From Atribacterota bacterium (GTDB lineage: Bacteria > Atribacterota > Atribacteria > Atribacterales > Caldatribacteriaceae): a stretch of DNA of 64,000 nucleotides. Both the position numbers and the translations under genes were made by a program. This document shows positions 61,178 to 64,000 of this stretch, in pieces; within the stretch, counting starts at the first letter, position 1, and every line of letters starts with the position of its first letter. The stretch is from NCBI GenBank assembly GCA_039638595.1, contig JBDIWM010000002.1, positions 1 through 64,000 of the forward strand, given 5' to 3'. The notes beneath the pieces were generated by a model. The model did not search any database. It worked only from the letters and a program-made list of their open reading frames with translations, and was not told where the DNA came from.

Positions 61178-62285
61178 TCTGACTCTGGAGAGCAATCTCT
61201 CTCACAATGGTGAGCACTAAGGACTGGGAAAGGTCGATTTCTTCGGAGAGCGTCACTTTCCCCTCCGGGGATACCGTGCGAATGCGCACAAATGGCCGAA
61301 AAGGGAGAACAGGATTAATGCGGCTGACTACTGCTTCTTCACCGCTTGAGAGTTGAACCCTGTCTCCCACCTGGTAGGGAGAAATATGGCTCACAAACGT
61401 GGAGACTACATTCTCATCCAGCGTATATCCAGCATTGCCCATCAGGTACTCCACTACTTCAGATATGGGAAGTGCTTTGCGGTAGGGACGGTCAGAGGTG
61501 AGGGCTTCGTAGATATCAGCGACAGCGGCGATCTGTGCCAGAGAAGAAATATCTCGTCTGGAAAGGTTTCGAGGATAACCACTACCATCGATTTTTTCGT
61601 GGTGCTGTGAGGCGACATTTTTGGCAATTCCGTTCAAACGAGTCTGTTCGTCGAGAATTTTTCTGGCCATGACCGGGTGCTGCTGGATGACCTTGCGCTC
61701 TTCTGGAATAAGAGGTTGGGGTTTGTTCAGGATTTCAGGGGGAATACGAAGCTTTCCCAGGTCGTGTAAGAGAGCTCCCAAGCCCAAAATCTGGATTACT
61801 TCTTCCCGGAGACCCAGGAATTTTCCGATAAACGTAGCAATGATTGAAACGTTGAGGGAGTGAGTGAAAGTGAGGTCGTCATGCTTTTTGAGTTGGGTAA
61901 TGGGAATCACCAGTTCTTGGTGAGCTTTCACTTCCTGAAGGATTTTTCGTACATCCCGTTCCAATGGCTCCATTGGGACCCTTTTGCCCTGGCTTAAAAG
62001 GGTGAGCGTTTCCTGGAGGTCATTGAGGGTTTGTTCCTTGGTTTCAAAGGAAATATCCTCCATAGGAGTCTCGGCAGTGACTTCTTCTAGGGCCTCGGCG
62101 AAAACGTAATCCTTTCCCCAGGCTATGAGTCTGTCCAGGAAGGCTTGGGTAATACGTTTCCCTTTTCCCAAAAGAATCTGCCCGTTTTCGTCAAGGAGGG
62201 TGCTCGCCAGGACCTGTCCCACTTCGAGTTGCTGAATGGCGATTTTTTCGGTACGGATTCCCCGGAGTTTCTCCACAACGTTCAC
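61164..62285 (-). CDS. HD-GYP domain phosphodiesterase
   Basis: 373 residues. The N-terminal part is a DUF3391-like region (IQQLEVGQVLASTLLDENG). The HD-GYP domain spans about 145-300: FTHSLNVSIIATFIGKFLGL, LLHDLGKLRIP, HPVMARKIL, SQHHEKIDGSGYPRNLSRRD and ADIYEALTSDRPYRKAL. It probably degrades cyclic di-GMP to GMP. A C-terminal PilZ-like or beta region follows (RVQLSSGEEAVVSRINP). It overlaps the zinc dehydrogenase gene by 4 bp. Confidence 0.9.
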   Translation of the reverse strand: MNVVEKLRGIRTEKIAIQQLEVGQVLASTLLDENGQILLGKGKRITQAFLDRLIAWGKDYVFAEALEEVTAETPMEDISFETKEQTLNDLQETLTLLSQGKRVPMEPLERDVRKILQEVKAHQELVIPITQLKKHDDLTFTHSLNVSIIATFIGKFLGLREEVIQILGLGALLHDLGKLRIPPEILNKPQPLIPEERKVIQQHPVMARKILDEQTRLNGIAKNVASQHHEKIDGSGYPRNLSRRDISSLAQIAAVADIYEALTSDRPYRKALPISEVVEYLMGNAGYTLDENVVSTFVSHISPYQVGDRVQLSSGEEAVVSRINPVLPFRPFVRIRTVSPEGKVTLSEEIDLSQSLVLTIVREIALQSQIRLD

Positions 62286-63316
62286 GCCCCCTCTATCCGC
62301 AGGACTTTCGCACCCCGAATTTTTCCCTCTTTGAGTTCAAGAAGAGCACAGTTGGCTTCTTGAAGTCCGAAGACCTCGATTTCTGGACGAATGGGAATCC
62401 GACCGGCCAGTTCCAGAAATTCGACCACATCTTGCCGGGTGACATTGGCTACGGTCTTTACTTCCTTTTCCATCCACAAATGTTCAGGATAGTCGAGCTG
62501 CCACAGGTATTCTTTGTCACCTTCTTCTTTGCGGATGGCGTTGATTATTAGTCTTCCTCCGGGGGTCAGTTTCCCCAGCACGCTGACCACCGGTTTCCAG
62601 ACAGGAGTGGTGTCAATCACACAGTGGAGCTTCTCTGGTGGTTGGTGGTCAAAATGGCCGACCCAGAAGGCCCCCATTTCCCAGGCTAAAGACTGTTCTT
62701 TTTGGCTTCGGCTGAAAACGAAGATTTTGGAATCCGGATAGAGATACCGGGCCACTTTCATCACCAGATGCCCTGAAGCTCCGAATCCTAAAAAACCAAT
62801 GTTTTCTCCGTTTTCGATTTTACCGAGCTTCAGAGCCCTATATCCCACGGCACCAGCACAAAGAAGAGGTGCAGCTTCTTCATCGGAAAACACCGCAGGG
62901 AGAGGATAAGCAAAGTCCTCTCCCACCACGGTGTACTCGGCATACCCGCCATGGGCGTCTCTTCCCGTTCCTTTAAATTCAGGACAAAGATTTTCCCGAC
63001 CATTTTGGCAGTAGTGGCATTTCCCGCAGGAAGAGTGAATCCAGGCGATACCCACCCGATCTCCTTCCTGGAATCGGTGAGCGTTTTTGCCTTTTCCCAC
63101 CACTGTGCCCACGATTTGGTGCCCTACAATGATGGGGAAAAACGCGGGTAGGGTTCTTCCTTCAATTTCGTCAAGGTCTGTCCGGCACACTCCACAGGTC
63201 AAGACCCGGACCAGGATGTCCCGTTCTCCACAGGAGGGAAGCGGCCTCTCCACCAGTTTTAAGGGAGAGCGGTTTACACTAAGGTCCTCGATTTGAGAAA
63301 GAATCATCGCCTTCAT
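62282..63316 (-). CDS. Zinc-dependent alcohol dehydrogenase (AdhA-like)
   Basis: 344-residue medium-chain dehydrogenase. Catalytic zinc cysteine in CGVCRTDLDEIEG, then VGHQIVGTVVG, where Gln replaces the Glu of the common GHE motif, as in several AdhA-like proteins. Structural zinc cysteines are in CGKCHYCQNGRENLC. NAD site IGFLGFGASGHLVMK and FVFSRS suggest NADP may be possible. The third zinc ligand is probably the Cys in APLLCAGAVGYRAL. Substrate unknown. It starts divergently from the T-box gene. Confidence 0.87.
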   Translation of the reverse strand: MKAMILSQIEDLSVNRSPLKLVERPLPSCGERDILVRVLTCGVCRTDLDEIEGRTLPAFFPIIVGHQIVGTVVGKGKNAHRFQEGDRVGIAWIHSSCGKCHYCQNGRENLCPEFKGTGRDAHGGYAEYTVVGEDFAYPLPAVFSDEEAAPLLCAGAVGYRALKLGKIENGENIGFLGFGASGHLVMKVARYLYPDSKIFVFSRSQKEQSLAWEMGAFWVGHFDHQPPEKLHCVIDTTPVWKPVVSVLGKLTPGGRLIINAIRKEEGDKEYLWQLDYPEHLWMEKEVKTVANVTRQDVVEFLELAGRIPIRPEIEVFGLQEANCALLELKEGKIRGAKVLRIEGA

Positions 63317-63428
63317 CGTTTTATCACCCTTTCCATATTATACCGTCCTTTTGCAAGGAGGAAGGATAAACCTGGAGTAAAAATCATCAAGGTCAAGAAG
63401 ACAATCTCTACTAAAAAGATAAATTTTC

Positions 63429-63457
63429 TTGACAAAGGAGAGGTGGTACATTATAAT
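63429..63457 (+). promoter_or_regulatory. Promoter of the T-box-controlled gene
   Basis: Consensus TTGACA (63429-63434) and TATAAT (63452-63457) with 17-bp spacing, immediately ahead of the T-box leader. Confidence 0.9.
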
Positions 63458-63479
63458 CACAGCAGATTGAAAATGTGAC

Positions 63480-63716
63480 GGTGATGAAAGGGATGAGTAA
63501 CCGTCGATGGGGGTAGAGAGAGTCCAGATATGGTGGGAGCTGGATCCCCCAGAACGGTGAACATGGCCCTGGAGCTCTGGCGGTGAACCTGAAGTAGCCG
63601 TCAGCGGATGTTCGCCCGTTATGGAGAATTCCCTTACAAATGAGGCTGGTTTTGGCCAGTGAAAAAGGGTGGTACCACGAGTACAATCCCTCGTCCCTTT
63701 GGCGAGGGATTTTTTT
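63480..63716 (+). ncRNA. T-box leader with ATG (methionine) specifier and terminator
   Basis: The T-box sequence AGGGTGGTACCACG is at 63666-63679, followed by a terminator: AATCCCTCG (63685-63693) with CGAGGGATT (63703-63711) and a T-run. Stem I can be folded by hand: GGG/CCC (63490/63567), ACCGT/ACGGT (63500/63554), GGGGG/CCCCC (63509/63546) and TCCAG/CTGGA (63523/63540). The specifier loop then holds ATGAGTA on one side and GAAC-ATG-G (codon 63563-63565) on the other. An uncharged tRNA-Met should switch transcription on. Confidence 0.9.
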
Positions 63717-63746
63717 ATCATTGGAGAGGACGTGGGAGGTGAAACC

Positions 63747-64000
63747 ATGGAGAGGGTTCTGCGGACCTATGAGGAAATTAACGAAAAGATCCGTACCGGC
63801 AAAGTGGTGGTGGTAACAGCCGAAGAAGTGATTGACCTTGTGGCTGAAAAAGGAGTGGAAAAAGTTGCCCAGGAAGTGGATGTGGTGACGACCGGAACGT
63901 TCGGTACCATGTGTTCTTCAGGGGCGTTCTTGAATATTGGTCACACCAAACCACGGATGAAGATTCACGAAGCCTATTTGAATGGAGTGATGGCCTATGC
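63747..64000 (+). CDS. Homocysteine biosynthesis protein (HcyBio/DUF39), 5' part, truncated by window end
   Basis: First 84 codons of a HcyBio (COG1900) protein. The start [60 protein letters not shown] and the Cys in TMCSSGA are characteristic. This family makes homocysteine from aspartate semialdehyde and a sulfur donor in methanogens and other anaerobes. GGGAGGT precedes ATG 63747. Control by a methionine T-box fits a methionine precursor enzyme. Confidence 0.88.
   Translation, partial: MERVLRTYEEINEKIRTGKVVVVTAEEVIDLVAEKGVEKVAQEVDVVTTGTFGTMCSSGAFLNIGHTKPRMKIHEAYLNGVMAY

Noticed and set aside
1-64000. tRNA, rRNA, CRISPR arrays and prophage
   Set aside because: No tRNA TPsiC-like arms, rRNA sequence, regular repeats or phage genes were seen in any intergenic stretch.

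Overview
The window is a gene-dense, roughly half-GC stretch of bacterial chromosome. It belongs to a diderm that makes lipid A: BamA, a Skp-like chaperone, LpxD/C/A/I/B and MsbA lie in one run. The gene content is a split, archaeal-type glutamate synthase, a Clp1-like P-loop protein, rubrerythrin and protein disulfide oxidoreductase, a homocysteine-biosynthesis protein and sugar ABC transporters. Together with tight gene packing, this suggests an anaerobic, probably thermophilic lineage such as Atribacterota. That placement is inference from gene content; no 16S gene or marker phylogeny is available here.

Layout. 1-8.6 kb: outer-membrane biogenesis operon (bamA end, skp-like, lpxD, lpxC, lpxA, lpxI, lpxB, a second LpxB-like gene, msbA). 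8.6-12.4 kb: DUF4416 gene, then a redox group (rubrerythrin, a DJ-1/peroxiredoxin fusion without catalytic cysteines, a protein disulfide oxidoreductase) and a polyol dehydrogenase. 12.4-18.3 kb: TPP-riboswitch-controlled thiamine salvage operon (thiW, cytX, thiM, thiE, thiL, thiD, DUF72). 18.3-22.7 kb: OsmC, lipoprotein, UroD-like, VanW and a parvulin-type foldase. 22.8-28.4 kb: fabZ-fabH-fabF-plsY-trxA, a NodB deacetylase, a Clp1-like protein and a small ACT-like protein. 28.4-31.2 kb: lemA between decayed sequence, including a clear DUF2207 remnant. 31.2-38.8 kb: GntR-linked sugar-acid cluster (binding protein, two permeases, xylose-isomerase-like protein, PGDH_C dehydrogenase and an apparent D-apionate lactonase), best read as D-apionate uptake and breakdown. 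39.3-45.2 kb: SorC-controlled polyol cluster damaged by a deletion that fused an ABC ATPase to an FGGY kinase in frame. 45.2-53.8 kb: nitrogen assimilation (glnA, five-polypeptide glutamate synthase, amtB, glnK) with several cis-regulatory elements. 53.8-57.2 kb: hisB-hisH-hisA-hisF-hisIE on the minus strand. 57.2-63.3 kb: TPR protein, divergent ureohydrolase, membrane protein, MBL hydrolase, NTPase, HD-GYP and zinc alcohol dehydrogenase. 63.4-64 kb: a methionine-type T-box in front of a homocysteine biosynthesis gene that runs off the window.

Regulation is rich: a TPP riboswitch with a visible antiterminator, a T-box with an ATG specifier, perfect palindromes on three promoters (sugar-acid cluster, SorC gene, glnA), a terminator in the glnA leader, and an unassigned structured leader ahead of amtB. 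The most unusual items are the in-frame ABC-ATPase/FGGY fusion followed by two in-frame amber codons, the redox fusion protein whose two domains have both lost their catalytic cysteine, the tandem LpxB paralogue, the lemA/DUF2207 ruin and the amtB leader.
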